A stretch of 64,000 nucleotides of DNA from Campylorhamphus procurvoides (Eukaryota > Chordata > Aves > Passeriformes > Dendrocolaptidae), in contig WBMV01005000.1 in assembly GCA_013396655.1 (NCBI GenBank), forward strand, positions 338,895-402,894. The letters are read 5' to 3'. The notes beneath the pieces are model-generated. The model saw only the letters and a program-made list of their open reading frames with translations, was not told the DNA's origin and made no database searches. A program made the position numbers and the translations under genes. This document shows positions 38,515 to 50,674 of this stretch, one piece after another (position 1 is the stretch's first letter; every line of letters starts with the position of its first letter).

Positions 38515-39705
38515 AGAGTTGATGAGGCTGCTCAAAGCTCCATCCAACCTTTATACTTTCAGGGCAGAGGCACCCACAAATCTGGTCAACCTCTTCCAGT
38601 GTCTCATCATCCTCATTTAAAAAATTTGTTCCTAATGTCCAATCTAAATCTACCTTTTTTCAATTTAAAACCATTGCCACTTGTTTGGTTATACAGGCTC
38701 TGAGAAATAGTCTATGCCCATCTTTCTTACAAACCCTGTTTAAGTATTAAAAGGCTACAACAAGGTCTCCCTGAAGTCTTCTCTTCTCTGGGTTAAACAG
38801 CCCAAATTCTCTCAGCCTGTCTCCACAGGAGAAGTACTCCAACCCTCTCATCATCTTTGTGGCCTCCTCTGGACCAACAGGTCCATGACTTTCTTGCACT
38901 GGGTGGGCTCCTGCAAGAGCACCTCTCTTGACCTGCTGACCATTCCCCTGTTTATGCAGCGCAGGACATGGTTTGCTTTCTGAACTCCAAGTGCACATTA
39001 CTAGCTCATGTCCCATTCCTTGTCCGCCAAGTCTTTCTCCCCTGGGCTGTCCTCAGTCTCTATTGATACTGGGGAATACCTCAGGACATTACACTTGGCC
39101 CCATTGAACTTCACCAGGTTTGCATGAACCCACTCCTCAAACCTGCCAAGGTCCCTCTGGGTGACATCTCTTCCCCCTGTCAAATCAATAACATTCATCT
39201 TGGTATCATATACAGACTGGCTGAGAAGGTACTCAATCCCACTGTCCATGTCACTGATGATGCTGATGCTGCTGTTAAATACTATTGGTCCCACTATGGA
39301 CCTTTAAAGGTTTGCACTTAGACATTGGGCCATTGACTATCAATCTTTGGGTGCAGCCATCCAGAGAATCTCTTATCTATTAATATAGATCTAAAAATAT
39401 GTAAATAGCCTACCCTTTAAATTTGTATCTTTCCAGTTTAGAGACAAGAATATCACGTGGGACCACATCAAAGGCCTTGCAGAATTCTATGTATATGACC
39501 CCTGCAGCTCTTTCCCTCTTCATTGACACAGTCACTCCGTTGTAGAAGGCCTCTAGATTAGTCAAGTGGTGAAACCTTCCCCTTGGTGAAGCCACGTTGG
39601 CTGTCTCTAATCACCTTCCTGTCTCACATGTGACTGACATGTCTTCCAGGAGGATGTGCTCTGTGATTTACCAGGCAGAGAGATGAGGCTGATCGAATGA
39701 GGCTG
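38515..39705 (-). mobile_element. CR1 LINE, longest copy in the window, minus strand
   Basis: About 1.2 kb of CR1, 5'-truncated, running on the minus strand from the reverse transcriptase (near 39600) through the ORF2 C-terminus (ATKMMRGLE...LFNPEKRRLQGDL near 38760-38870) to a 3' end near 38515. Characteristic + strand strings are 'ctctcagcctgtctccacag', 'ttgaacttcaccaggtttgc', 'caaggtccctctgggtgaca' and 'gtgaagccacgttggctgtc'. The final tail repeat is missing or degraded. Frames shift several times and internal deletions are present, so it is inactive. Confidence 0.9.
39001..39595 (-). pseudogene. Broken CR1 ORF2 reverse transcriptase
   Basis: Two open minus-strand pieces belong to one former reverse transcriptase. 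The piece at 39410-39595 carries FCKAFDVVP, the palm motif with the first catalytic aspartate. The piece at 39001-39294 carries the SVYDTK motif, followed by QRDLGRFEEWVHANLVKFN. In active CR1 enzymes this second motif is of the F-A-D-D-T type. Here the first of its two aspartates is Tyr, so the active site is lost in addition to the frame breaks. The 97- and 61-codon open frames are remnants, not host genes. Confidence 0.8.
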
Positions 39706-42700
39706 ACTGAATATAAATAAAATGGAATAAATAGAAATGGAATAAATAGTATGGAATGTGGTCACACTGCCAAAAGATCTGATTTTTTGACAAGTATGTG
39801 TAGGCTTAGGCTATTTATATGATTGCATGTTTAATTTGGATATGTGTTCTTCTTTCCTGCCTTTTTTTATGTGAAAACAGATTCTTAAGTGTAATCCTAT
39901 GATTCAAATGGGGACTGTGTGATATGTATCAGGAAAAGACAATCGAGCATGTGATAGGAAACATGCAACTACTCTGAACAACTTCACCAAGGATTCTTTA
40001 GAAAACCATGGAAACCACAGTTTCCTGTATCTCAAAACTTGACTTACATGCAGGAGTTCTCCAGTTTATCCATGGACAACAATTCTGGTGTCAGTAAAAT
40101 TAGATTGAGAATAAAAATGCCTTTAGAGTCTAACTATATAACTGACTGATAACTGACTGTCATTGCTCCTACTATAGAGAAGCAATCACAAGAACTCTTG
40201 TAAGTGAAATTAAGAATTATGTGTTTTTCAGGTGGATAGATTGGAAAGTTGTAAATGGTTTCTATGAAGAGTACAGGGAATCAATTCAACTTCATATTAT
40301 CACAATTAAAAGAATTAAATAAAATGTACCTTTATGAACCTTGTCTCTTGGTAGTGGTTCCACGTTGAGTTTATTAGCTTAAGTACGTTTAATATTTTGG
40401 AGCAGTACTGCAATTACAACAAACTCAGAACAGTAAGTGCACAGAGATTTTATCAGTGTAAAGAGATTTTTAACAGTTATAATCAAAATTATTTTAGTCA
40501 TTTTGTGGGAGTGAAGAAGAGGGTGAAAATATGAGTAGAGATTATTATATGGTTACTTTATAAATTAGATAGAAAAAAAGCTTAGTTACAAAGAAGTAAA
40601 AAATATTTGGCACCTAATAAAAATATTCTCTTTGAAATCCTTCACTTTATTATATTAGAGTTTGGGATCTGAACAAAGTCTGATCACTTTAAATAAATGT
40701 GACAGAAAAAAATACACTCAATCAACAGTTTATTAAACCAACATAAGAGAAGAAACAATTGTAAAATACAGGGCTAATGATTGCAGCTGGTTCATAGCGA
40801 AAGAATCAATTTCAGTCCAACACTTGTAGCAAAGAAATTAATTCCCTGATTTTAATTTAATTTGTCAATGCCATTCTTCATTGAGAAAGACAAGCTTGGT
40901 AAAACATCAAGAATTGAAGAATATATTAGGTAAAAGATTGATTCAAAGAACTGTTCCTGATAAATGTGTTTCTGAAAGGTGATGCAATTCATACATGTGC
41001 TCAGTTTCTTCAGGTTCCAGAAATATCAATATAGATGTAGTCATGGGCATTTGGTAGGCACAGATGGCCTGAAATAACCATTATTAATGTCATGATGTAA
41101 AAAGAGCATTGCCTAAAAAATTAACCCAAACAAGTCCTTGTTTGCAATACTGGGGCTTAGAACTGGCATTCTGGGGAAGATATTTTCACAGCTATGCCTG
41201 AAAGTTCATACTACCTAGATGGGTACAAGTAACAGTTAGTACTCCTGAGATGAGAAAAACATATCACATGAAAATGAAAAAAAAAAAAAACCAAGCAACC
41301 ACAAAACAGAAAAACCCCTCAAAACGGCAAAGAAACAAACCAACACCAAGTGACAAGTTCCCTGTATCCTGGAATCACTTAAAAAGTGGCAGGTGTGGAG
41401 CAACGCAATCTGCATGGCAAAACTGGGTTAATCACATTCTGTTAGAAGATTTTGGGAAGGTTAATGAACTGTCATTCTTCATCAGTCAAAGGAGTATTCC
41501 ATAGAAACTCTACAGGCTGAGATTTTCGGTGAGGTGAAGATCAGAGGCACAGATTTTTAACAGAGAACACTCTGAGCACCTGTTCCACTCTCTCCCTAGG
41601 AAATTAACATTTGAAATGACAACTTTAAAATGAGGTGAGAGTGATGAGAATAAAATTCGTCTAAGAGAAGCAAAATTTCAGCATTACAAAGCTGCTTGAT
41701 CTAACAATACAAATTTAAATTTTGGTAATATCCAGAAGACCTTGAGAGTGAGAGACCTTTTTTCTCTCAAAACAGGATTAGCTGGATCTACAATTTATTT
41801 GTGAATGGGGCTGAATTGATTAGGTCTGTGAGAGGAGCCACCTGCTTGCAAGCAAAAGCAGGCAGATAATTCAGCAATTTCTGCAGGAGAAGCCTTTGTT
41901 TTTTATTCATTGCAGAATACAAGAATGGGTTATCAGAACTGGGCAACAGTTGTACAGGGTTAAATCATATGTTTGTAAATCAGCAAGTGATTGTGCAAAT
42001 AAGGCAAAAAGTAGTAAAAGGTTTCATCAGCTGTTTTGACTTGCAAGTTTGCCAGAGGTATGCGAGACTGTTCTGTGTAATGAAAATAGTTACCCAAGTT
42101 ATTGGGAGTGATTGACACTGGTTATACTTGTATGTAGAAATTTTGAAGCTACTTTACACTAGTTTGTTAAAAGACATGAAGAAAGATGCTTCAAACTCAG
42201 TCTCTAGGAGGGAAATGGAGAGATCCTAGTAATGTGGGGAGGAAGTTAGATATAACCTGAAATGAAAATTTTTGTTGGACACTTTGGGGCCTCAAAGGAC
42301 TCACATCGAGACTGTGATTTTGTGAGTTTTTGATGGAGCTGAATTGCAAATTTTTATTACTCTACTATATATAAGAAAAAACCTGTCAAGACAAAAATCA
42401 ACCAAACACAACATTCCTACATTCTGATTTTTGAAAGGACATGGTAAAAATTGAAGGTGTGTTTGAAAGAGACTTAATTTTAAATTTAAAATTTGATACA
42501 CTGGTATACTTTAAAGTAATTTCTTCTGTATGATAATGCAAAAAAAGAATATTCTTCCAGGGGTGGGAAGCTGGAGGACACAAGTGGATTCTTTGTGTAC
42601 GCATGTGTGGCTAGTTTTATACTGTCTTAAAACCTGTAGTGTTGCTGTTTGTTGCTTCTAAATTTTAAAGTCCTTGTAGGAGTTAATTTTTTAAAATGCT

Positions 42701-44287
42701 CATGACATTTGCATAGATATAGTAGAAAGATGCAGATTTGTCAGTGGATTTTTTTTTTCTGCTATGTCTTATAAAATCATTATGGTTTCTTTACACACAT
42801 TGTTTTCTGTGGTGAGTAATGGCTTACTGAGCTTTGGGTTTAGGTATTACACTAAAATAATGAACTTATAAGCTGGGTTGATGAGCAAAAACCCTTATTC
42901 ATGAGGGTGTATCTTGACCACTAAGAGATCATGTTGTGGTATGACAGGTATGGCATGTAATTTCAATTCTTATGAATAGAACAATAGTAAATAATTTCTG
43001 TACTGGTGAGAATATTAGTTATATCAGTCAGCTTAGATGAAATCAATTACTAGGTGTGTGAACACTGTATAGTGTGAACCTCTGTTTCGCAGGTAGGGTT
43101 TATGTCTTTTAGTGGAAGTGTTAAGGTGTCATAGTCAGACTGCACAACAGTCAGAGGTTCTGGTTTGGTTTCTAGGCAGGTGCTAACTCATTCTAGAAAG
43201 CAGCATGTCACTCTGGCACCTCTTTCAGTGGTATTGAAGGGTGCAACAGAGGTGAAAATGTGTTTCCCAATTATTTATGTGTTCAATTTAAGTATTTGCA
43301 CAATGGGAAAGGAGTTGTTGTTTATTTCTTTTTTTCTGCTTCCTTTAAACTTCTGGTACTGCTTTCAGCACAAGATTTTTAGCTGGATAGGGGTGCATTC
43401 AGAAATGATACTCCAGCTTTCAGTTTGATAGTTATTTTCCCAGGCTGTATGGAAAAAAAAAATAAATATATATATATGAGAGATGAAGGCTTCCTCTAAA
43501 AATAATAGTTGGGTAGCTGGATTATTCTTTGCAAAATGATACAAAAGTGTGTGAAGAATTATTTCCTCTCTTTTTTCCAGTTTTCCTACATCTGTATGTG
43601 TTGCTGCACTTGGAGCATTTATCACATAAAGATATCATCATGTGTTGTCCCTGCCATGTCCATTTCTTTAGAAGTTCTTCAACAGTTTAATTTGGCTTCC
43701 TTCAGGTCCATCCTACTAGAACTGGTCCTCTTTATATACTACATACGTGCTTTCATTGGACTCTTACTCTTTTGGGAAGAGTTTTCTACCATCACCTGGC
43801 CAGCTCTAATTTTGTTCTAACACTTAATCGTTATCTAATCTACTATTATATTCTAAACCCAGCAAAACATTTGGTTGTGTGCATGCTTCTAAACTGTGAG
43901 TGTTTCTTTAAACCTCTTTTAGTTTAAAAACCATATTGTTTATATCCCACATAAAGCTGAAATATATGACTACATCTGTTTAGTTTCATGCGTTACAAGC
44001 ACAGATTTTTTCCTTTAATTAAATATCAACCAACCAATGTCAAACATGGAAAAAAACCCAAACAGCCAAACAGTTGGCAGAAGGAAGAACAGTGAACTTG
44101 TTTTCATATGGTGTGAATCATTGCTTGGAGGTGTGGAGACAGTGTAGCTTAAACTACTTGTGGAGCACCTGATTCTTCTGTGTTAACTTTGACTTTCTCT
44201 TGGTGGCTCGTTTAACACAACAGTCACTTTGCACTCAGTAGAGTGCTGTGACGGATTCAGTATTTCTGTTTTGTTTTATCAATGCAG
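39706..44287. other. Unique AT-rich non-coding DNA, 4.6 kb
   Basis: No gene or recognised repeat. A-rich low-complexity sequence lies at about 41276-41335, and an AT dinucleotide stretch lies at 43466-43477. The open frames at 43165-43428 and 43509-43820 (+) have no recognisable domain. Confidence 0.55.
43466..43477. repeat. Short (AT)n microsatellite
   Basis: About six AT units directly after an A-rich run. Confidence 0.8.
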
Positions 44288-44406
44288 ATTTCTGTGTGAC
44301 ACAGTTGACTACAGCTTTCTCCTCTCACCTGCCAAGCTGTTGCAAAATCAGTCAGAGTTCTTCTCTCCCTCATTTCAGATTGTTGTGTTTGTGATATTTT
44401 TCTTAG
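44288..44406 (+). other. Weak candidate exon with hydrophobic end
   Basis: A pyrimidine-rich stretch ending ATGCAG (44282-44287) precedes, and TTAG|GTAAGTATG, a strong 5' splice site, follows. Exactly one + frame is open across the 119 bases, ending in the hydrophobic run IVVFVIFFL. A second acceptor, TCATTTCAG at 44370-44378, would give a 28-base version. The length is not a multiple of three, the peptide is unfamiliar, and an open frame of this length is not unlikely by chance. Confidence 0.15.
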
Positions 44407-46153
44407 GTAAGTATGTATTTTACATTCAGTGTGATTGCTGTGGCAGAGAATGTGATTTTTTCTAGGAACTGTGCACACTTGTCTGCTGCATAAATATTGC
44501 AAATCACCAATATCCCCCAGATTTTCCATAAGGTTATTCCATCTGTTGATTGGGGTATGGTGTGTGGATGACAAGGATAGGCAACTGCAATTCTTTAATA
44601 TAACTAAATAACAAGATGAGATGACAACAATATAACAAATGCAGACTAACAGAGCTAATCTTGAAAATTATCTAATAAGTTTGCTACAATCAGAAAAATA
44701 TTGACTGTGAAAATAAAAAAATTATCAGTTGTAACATTTATTGTGCTTTTTTATAGGCACAGTCATCTTAATGTAAGTAATGGAAAGAGCTTTGCCATAT
44801 GGAATAAAGCTGCCATTGGTCCTACATCTCAAAATCCATCTGATTAGTTTGGTAATCAGTTGTTTCCAGGAATAAAACCTTGAGCTGGCTTTTAGTAGAC
44901 CACTGAGAATATGTATGCACATCTATGTCTTTATTGTGGTGATAAAATACCAGAAAGAAAAAAGCACATGCAACATTTGAACCATCATTAGAGAGGGCTA
45001 TTGAAAAAGCAGTAGCTTTTATAAGGTTAGCAACAGCATAAGACAATCTCACTGAAATGTCAACAACTCAAGGGAAGAAACAAATGTGCGGTTTTGTGCA
45101 TATTTTTTAATGTTCCCAGAAATGGAGCATGTTGCTGATGAATCTAAATAGACAGGAGTGTAAATCACAATATTTTTGCTTCCTCTGCTCTCATGAAGCA
45201 TGCAATTACAGTGTTATATCTAAAGGTACTCACAGCTGTATTTATGGAAAGACTAATCAATGGGATCCAGGTGTGTTTTTCTTTTGCATGACAGTGAAGA
45301 TTCTGCATATTTATCTCTCCCAGTAAAACAGAATTTGATTAACTCTGCTAGCTGGCAACTGCCTTATCCATGTAACAGCAGCTTCTATGCAGTAGTTAAC
45401 TGGGACAATGGCGTATTGGAAAAAGGGAAAAGTAATCAATCCAAACCTAAAGATAATTAGTCTTTTCAAAGATCTGTTTTAGGTACTCATAATGGATGAT
45501 TTTGTCACATCACAAATACTTTCTCTCCAGGAAACCTCAGCTGTTACTGAAATATAATTTAGTCACAAAAAAGTCTTCCATCGGTGAAGATTATTATTAA
45601 TGCCTATATATTGTCTGAGATTTGGAAATGTTTGCACAGGGAAATGTTTCCTAAAAGTCTGATAAGAACTCTTTGAATGGAATGTGACATGTTGGAGAGA
45701 ATTAGCAGCTCAGAAGCTTCGGTTCTTTTACTAAATAACCTTGGGTTGCTTAGAAATTATCTAATTTTAAAAAGGTTAATAATATCCTTATTTCTGAATA
45801 TGTAGACTTCATGAGGCTCTGACCTACCCTTTAAGTTCCTAAAAGCTTACTTAAAACAATTCTAACATTTCAAGCTTTGTAGCATTAATATCTGTAACAG
45901 TAACTGAAGATAAAATCTGTTAAATATAAATGAAAAACTTGGTCTAAGTTATATGTATTTGGAGTCCATTCTTCAAGATACTGTTTTGACTGATATTTCA
46001 GAGTTTGAGGACAACTTTAAAATCCACAATGAAAGCAGAACTTGATTAACTCTGTGGATTTGAGAACTGCCAAAAAAAAAGAGACCAGTAATAGGTTAAT
46101 CTCCAGATCAGCCCATGAGCCCTTTGAATCCAAGTACTCTGCAAGTAAAGATT

Positions 46154-46210
46154 AGGAAAATATCTTTACTTTTATGTTATCAATATACAAAGGAAAATAT
46201 CTTTACTTTT
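46154..46210. repeat. 20-bp direct repeat, 37-bp period
   Basis: aggaaaatatctttactttt occurs identically at 46154-46173 and 46191-46210. Confidence 0.9.
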
Positions 46211-48445
46211 TTGTCAACTTATATTAGAAGAACAGTTTTTTGTCAAGATACAAGGACAAAATACATACAGGGTTCTTTTTACTATTGTAAAGGGAAGATA
46301 ATGTGTTTAAGAAAGGTCATAGTAAAGCTGAAAAGTTCCAGGAGCCGGGGAAGTCACAAAATCAAGATGAGAACAAACAAGAGGCCAGGAAAAAACTGGA
46401 TACACAGGAAAATATTTTTGCTTTCTGCCAGTCCCTCCTTTTGCTATTGCTGGAACAGCTTTATTTTTTGTTTGTTTCATTTTACAGTTTCCCTTCCAAA
46501 CTGGAAGGTTTAAAGAAAAAGAAAAACTTAAAATGTTTTCAATGATGTGAGTCAAGGAAGTTCCTCTCAAACCAAAAGCAAATGCTGAAATGTTTTCCCA
46601 AAGACAGTCTTCTCACTGAAATTTTAATTTCAAGGTCCTTTTAGTCAAACTGTGTGCTGAGTATGGGATAGTCTATAGCCAAGGATGCACAGTGCCTCCA
46701 GCCTCACCACGGCAGGATGCTTCTGCCACTTTTCCCCTCTTAAGCTTTCCCTATCTGGCAACCCAGACCGTAGCTGGGACCCCTAGTCACTAAGGGTTAC
46801 AAGGAACAAAAAAGTAATAAATATACTTAAAATTTAGTGAATCATAGTTATTGCTTAATGTAAAATGGAGTTTAGTTACTTCAGAGAAGAAAAGGACAGA
46901 AGCGTAGAAAGAAAATGCTTTTATTTATAGAACAAGAAGGAAACAAAAGTTTTAAAAGGCAGTACAAGCTTGTATTTAGGGATTTAAACAATATAAAGAA
47001 GGCCTTGAAAAAATCTACCGTTTTTGAATGGCTTTAAAAATTTAAGAGATCTTTCTTTCTGCCTTAATTTGCAGAAGTCTGGACAATTTCCCTTTGCTAA
47101 TCTGCCATAGAAATGGTTGCTGCTTTTATCAGCATATTTCAGAACTGCATGTGGGTGTTCTTATAAGGATTTAAGTGCAGGAAAGGAAATTTTAAACAGT
47201 TCTCTCTTCTCCTATGGTTATTTAAATATTTTGAAGTTTCAGGATTGGATTAGAAAAATATTTAATTGCTCCATTTCTTCAACATTTAATTTTAATTTCC
47301 TCAAATTTTCAACCATTTTGTTTTAATTGGAGATGAGATGATAATTTTGAATATTGTTGTAATGTTCATAAAAAAATTCCAGTTCAATTTGTGTGTCCTT
47401 ATATAGTGTAAAATAGATATGTGAATAGCTTTATAAGTTTTATGTAGATAAATTGCTGCTTTGGTTCTGGGCCCATCCCTATGCCCAAAGGCCAGGTGTC
47501 TGTCTGCCTCCTGGGCAGCGTGTTCCCTCTTCTATGAACTCATATTTTTTAAATATTTAGATGAATCAGCTCATATTAGGCATCTTTATTGACCAAGTAA
47601 AATTTGCTGTCTTCTGTGGTCTTATGACTTATTTGGTCACAACTGTGGAGTTCTGCAACCTGGGTTATGGTATCTAAAAATTATATATTATCAATTCTTT
47701 TGACTTTGTAGCCATAAGATATTCGATTTAAATGGGATAAGATGTCATTAATTTTCTTGATACTTTGCATGTACTGTATGATTGCACAATTGTTTTCTAT
47801 TAAGTAGATAAAATTTATATTGAGCAGTATGTGAACTCCTTTATGGAGTCTGATTTAATTTCTTTTTCTTTTCTGCATTTCTTTTTCATGCATTATTTTC
47901 TTGAAGGTCAGCTACCCATTAAAATTATATTAAATAGAATGGATATAAAAAGATATTATGTCATTAAACTGAAGCCTGAAAGGGTTTTGTGTGAACATTT
48001 TATGTTGAGATGCTGAAGGCCTGGTACAGAATAAGGGGGTGCTTATGGCAACAGCTGCCCTTCACATAGGCAAATATGTTGACAGTATAAACATAATTTC
48101 ATGAGAGACAGGTAGTATTCTTTATTTTTATTTATTGAAATCTGTCTAAGGAAGGAACTTGACACTACAACCATTAAATGCAATCAGTGACATTTGGGCC
48201 ATGGAAGTTTGTAGTTGATGGTGATGTATAGAAGTAACATGGGTATCAGTGGCTTGTCAATGCATTAACAAGGAAAGAATGCAGTACTTCAGGGGCATGT
48301 AAAAATAAAATATATAATTATGAAAGTGTTTATTGCTCCAGTCATTAATGTAAGTTCAACATTTTTCATCCTTAAAAACTTGAAGGGCTATTGAACTCAC
48401 CCTTGGCCTTGGAAATTGAATATGTAAGACCTTGTGTGAGAGGTC

Positions 48446-48496
48446 TTTTTAAACATTAAAATTAAAAAAACCCTTTTTAATCATTAAAATTAAAAA
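48446..48496. repeat. 23-bp direct repeat, 28-bp period
   Basis: Two copies of an AT-rich 23-base unit (48446-48468 and 48474-48496) differ at one position. Confidence 0.9.
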
Positions 48497-50141
48497 CAAT
48501 TATATAGGCACTTTTTGTCATGTTAATATGTGTTGCTTTCCCACCTCATTAAATACTAGAGGGCATTCCTAAGGGGAAACACACCATATCAACATGATTT
48601 TGGTAGGATGTCTTATATTTGTTTATGGACTGCAGGTCTCCTGGAGGTCATAATTTTGTTAGTTTTTTGCATGTCGTGCATCATGTGGAGTGCAATAATC
48701 AGTTTAGTTTTATTTCTACAGAGCATTATTCTAAATTCACCCATGGTTGAGTGGTAGGAACTAAAAAACCTGTAGATATGCTCCCTTTCCAGCTTTTCCA
48801 AGATTATTTATGGTCTTACTTTCCAAAGACTGCTGAAATTTATGACAATCTGTAGTCCACAGCATACAGAGATTACTGTGGAAGAACTTCCAAGGAACCA
48901 GGTACTCCTAAACATATTTTTACACCTCTATAAATTTGTCAATTTTTAGCTCTGCAAACCCAGTTCAGCTATAGCAGTCTGAATTAAAAACTGAATTGAC
49001 AACAGTTTATAAAAAGTTGTTTAATTAAAATTCTGCTTCTTCATCAACTCAGATTCAGGTACATTGATTTCAGCTTTCTATTTTATCAAAGGCACCTAAT
49101 GGCTTGCCTGCTCTTTTTTTTTTCTAAATAAGAGAGCAATCTCAAATATTTCAGGTGTAGGGATCATTCCTGACATTCACAACTAAAACATAGCCCAGCA
49201 AAAAGGTCACACATGGAATCCAATGCAGTTGCTGAAAAAACACCTGTCCTCTACTTGCAGCATCTCTGACCTTAAATCAAACATAACTGAAAAATACAGG
49301 CCTACCTTTCTCTAGATTATTGGAATTGAAGGCTGGTCTCCGAGCCAAAACTCTCCTTTTCAGTGCTTTCTGCTGTATTCTCTCTTAAACAATGTTTTTC
49401 CTTGGCAAGTAATATTCTAGTGTAAGTTTTTCTCTTTTCCTCTAATTCCAGAGAAAATCATCTGTACCTCATATGCAACATTTGTTTGTACTGGAACCGC
49501 ATCATGAATTTCCTAAAGCAATTAATTATTAAACAACTTCGGGTTTCTGTTACTTCTCAGTATTCTCCAGGACTTTCAAGAATTCTCTCAAGGAAACAAT
49601 GTGCCTTACAAGCTTTGTAGCCACCCTCTTTTACAAGCTTCAACCTTTCTCTCTTTTAATTCAGAATTTTTATAAAACTGAATGTTACCTAGTTAGTTAT
49701 GCAGACGTGAATATGGACAACGGTACTATTTATATGGTTCTGTTTTGTACAATTTGTAAACATGAGCTAGTATGGCTTGCTTTGCATAGGCAGTTTTTCA
49801 AGTTTCTGTTGTACTTGATTTGCCATCTGTACTTTTTCACACTCCAGTGCCTTCTCCCTCTAATTAGGCCATGGATGACAGAAAGAGACTTGGAAAATGT
49901 GAAGGGAGAAAATGAATGGCAGGTGGAATGTGCTGCTCATCCTAAAATTCACAAGAATTATTTTAAAAGTAATTTGGGAATATTGTGAGCATCCACTTAA
50001 AATCTGTACTTGTACATTATCTGAGAAATGCACTTGCAGTTCTATATTACTGTCTTAACAATAAAGAGGCTAAATTTCACTACTCTTTGCCAGTTTGATA
50101 TTTGAAGTGGCTCTCCATTGTGTAATCCAGTTCACAATTTG

Positions 50142-50180
50142 GCCTTATGTTTTTGCCATATGTTTTCGCCATATGTTTTT
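50142..50180. repeat. 13-bp minisatellite, 3 copies
   Basis: The unit gccatatgttttt is repeated exactly three times (50142-50154, 50155-50167, 50168-50180), with one or two substitutions between copies. Confidence 0.92.
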
Positions 50181-50588
50181 AAGATTTTTTCTGGTTTAAA
50201 ATTGTGAAAGCTCTAGTTATTTAGATAGCACTTCTCTGTGTGAATCTGATGGCTTGCACTTGTTTTTTGGTTTTTTTTTTTAAGATGTCTAAGTAATTCT
50301 TGAAGTGTAAACGTATCTTCCCTTTCTCTGTGTATATAAATATACACATTTCTGCACATGCACAGTTTTACATATATATGTATATATGTGCACACCAACC
50401 ACAAACGCACAGAACGGAGCTGTTGGCTGCAAACAGTATTGAGCAACTAAACATTCAAAGTACCTCTTTCAAAACTCACTGATGAGTGGTGAATAATTAA
50501 AGGTTCATGAATGGGATGGTCTTCACCATCCCAGTTCCATTCTCCTCTGTATCAGACACAGAGCTTGTACAAGGCTATTGTTAAACCC

Positions 50589-50674
50589 CAGGTGGATCTT
50601 TGTAATCTCTGATGTACGAATCTTCCTGATCTTTAGTTCAGGTGGATCAATACAATATAGTTCAGGTGGATCTT
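50589..50674. repeat. Three dispersed copies of caggtggatc
   Basis: caggtggatctt occurs at 50589-50600 and again at 50663-50674. The longer tagttcaggtggatc occurs at 50634-50648 and 50658-50672, 24 bases apart. Confidence 0.85.

Noticed and set aside
46115..46513. 132-codon open frame (+)
   Set aside because: It spans a local 37-bp-period duplication and reads as low-complexity Lys/Arg/Ser-rich sequence without a known motif.
49599..49988. 129-codon open frame (+)
   Set aside because: Cys/Phe/Leu-rich reading of AT-rich DNA, with no recognised family and no splice framing.
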